Assembly (NCBI GenBank): GCA_934662925.1
Contig: CAKUKL010000098.1
Location: 1 to 6,028, forward strand
Length of the DNA stretch: 6,028 nt
Source of the DNA: an uncultured Oscillospiraceae bacterium
GTDB lineage: Bacteria; Bacillota; Clostridia; Oscillospirales; Oscillospiraceae
Reading direction: 5' to 3'
Below are positions 5,865-6,028 of this stretch, piece by piece. The translations under genes were made by a program, and so were the position numbers. Below the pieces are notes generated by a model. That model searched no databases and was not told the DNA's origin. It was given only the letters and a program-made list of their open reading frames with translations. Numbering within the stretch: the first letter of the stretch is position 1; the number at the start of each line of letters is the position of its first letter.

Positions 5865-6028
5865 TTACCAGCCCGCCAGCTTGCGGCCCAGCTCCTTGCA
5901 GCTTTCCTTGGCGTCGTCGTCGGGAGAATCGTTGCAGATGAGGCCCTCCTCGTCGTAGAGGTCGGCGCCGTCGGCGGTGCAGCGCTCGCACCACTCCCGC
6001 ATCCACTGGCCGTCGCCCCAGCCGTAGG
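5865..6028 (-). CDS. Short-chain flavodoxin, C-terminal 53 residues, cut by window edge
   Basis: Flavodoxins are small cytosolic FMN proteins that carry low-potential electrons in place of ferredoxin. The visible part begins YGWGDGQWMREWCERC, matching the second FMN-binding loop of clostridial flavodoxins, in which a Tyr-Gly-Trp-Gly-Asp-Gly motif supplies the Trp stacking on the flavin. It continues through an acidic segment (NDSPDDDAKESC) to the amphipathic last helix KELGRKLAGW and a TAA at 5865-5867. This tail length fits the roughly 140-residue short-chain type. The N-terminal phosphate-binding loop is outside the window. It is codirectional with the thi operon but separated from it by a terminator. 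Flavodoxin can reduce radical SAM enzymes such as ThiH, but a specific link here is only inference. Confidence 0.9.
   Translation of the reverse strand, partial: YGWGDGQWMREWCERCTADGADLYDEEGLICNDSPDDDAKESCKELGRKLAGW

Noticed and set aside
5776..6006. Minus-strand frame of 76 codons rich in Arg and Gly
   Set aside because: It is out of frame with the flavodoxin tail, reads through the terminator hairpin, and has no motif.
1..6028. CRISPR arrays, insertion sequences, tRNA or rRNA genes, phage or defence genes
   Set aside because: No repeated spacer pattern, transposase motif, inverted-repeat ends or RNA gene signature was seen on either strand.

Overview
This window is almost entirely one thiamine (vitamin B1) biosynthesis operon, read on the minus strand, so transcription runs from the right end to the left. 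It carries a TPP-riboswitch leader, then thiS, thiF, thiG, thiH, tenI, thiE, thiD and the first part of tenA, which is cut by the left edge. At the right edge is the 3' end of a short-chain flavodoxin gene, also on the minus strand, closed by its own terminator. The DNA is GC-rich. The protein families, the strong AGGAGG-type ribosome binding sites, the clostridial-type flavodoxin and the transcription-terminating TPP riboswitch together suggest a high-GC Clostridia member, for instance of an Oscillospiraceae-like gut lineage. That placement is an inference from style, not from a marker gene.

From right to left: the flavodoxin C-terminus (5865-6028) is followed by a very stable GC hairpin with a T tract (5797-5843). 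An AT-richer stretch (about 5649-5795) then holds a start-less reading frame that looks like an orphan C-terminal coding remnant. Its stop codon overlaps the -35 box of a good sigma-A-type promoter (TTGACA, 17 bp, TACTAT). The TPP aptamer (about 5510-5612) and a terminator hairpin with seven T residues (5467-5501) follow, directly before the thiS ribosome binding site. The genes are tightly packed: thiS/thiF and thiD/tenA are 1 nt apart, thiH/tenI overlap by 8 nt and tenI/thiE overlap by 4 nt. The only notable gap is 137 nt between thiE and thiD.

Together the genes supply the thiazole branch (ThiS sulfur carrier, ThiF activating enzyme, ThiH tyrosine lyase, ThiG synthase, TenI tautomerase), HMP-phosphate phosphorylation (ThiD), coupling of the two halves (ThiE), and pyrimidine salvage (TenA). 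ThiC, ThiM, the final ThiN/ThiL kinase, and a cysteine desulfurase are not in the window and would have to be elsewhere. I see no new type of system. The points worth a second look are the orphan reading frame, the weak P1 stem of the riboswitch, the zinc-motif-free short ThiF, a D-H-V-M variant in ThiD, and the structured thiE-thiD spacer.
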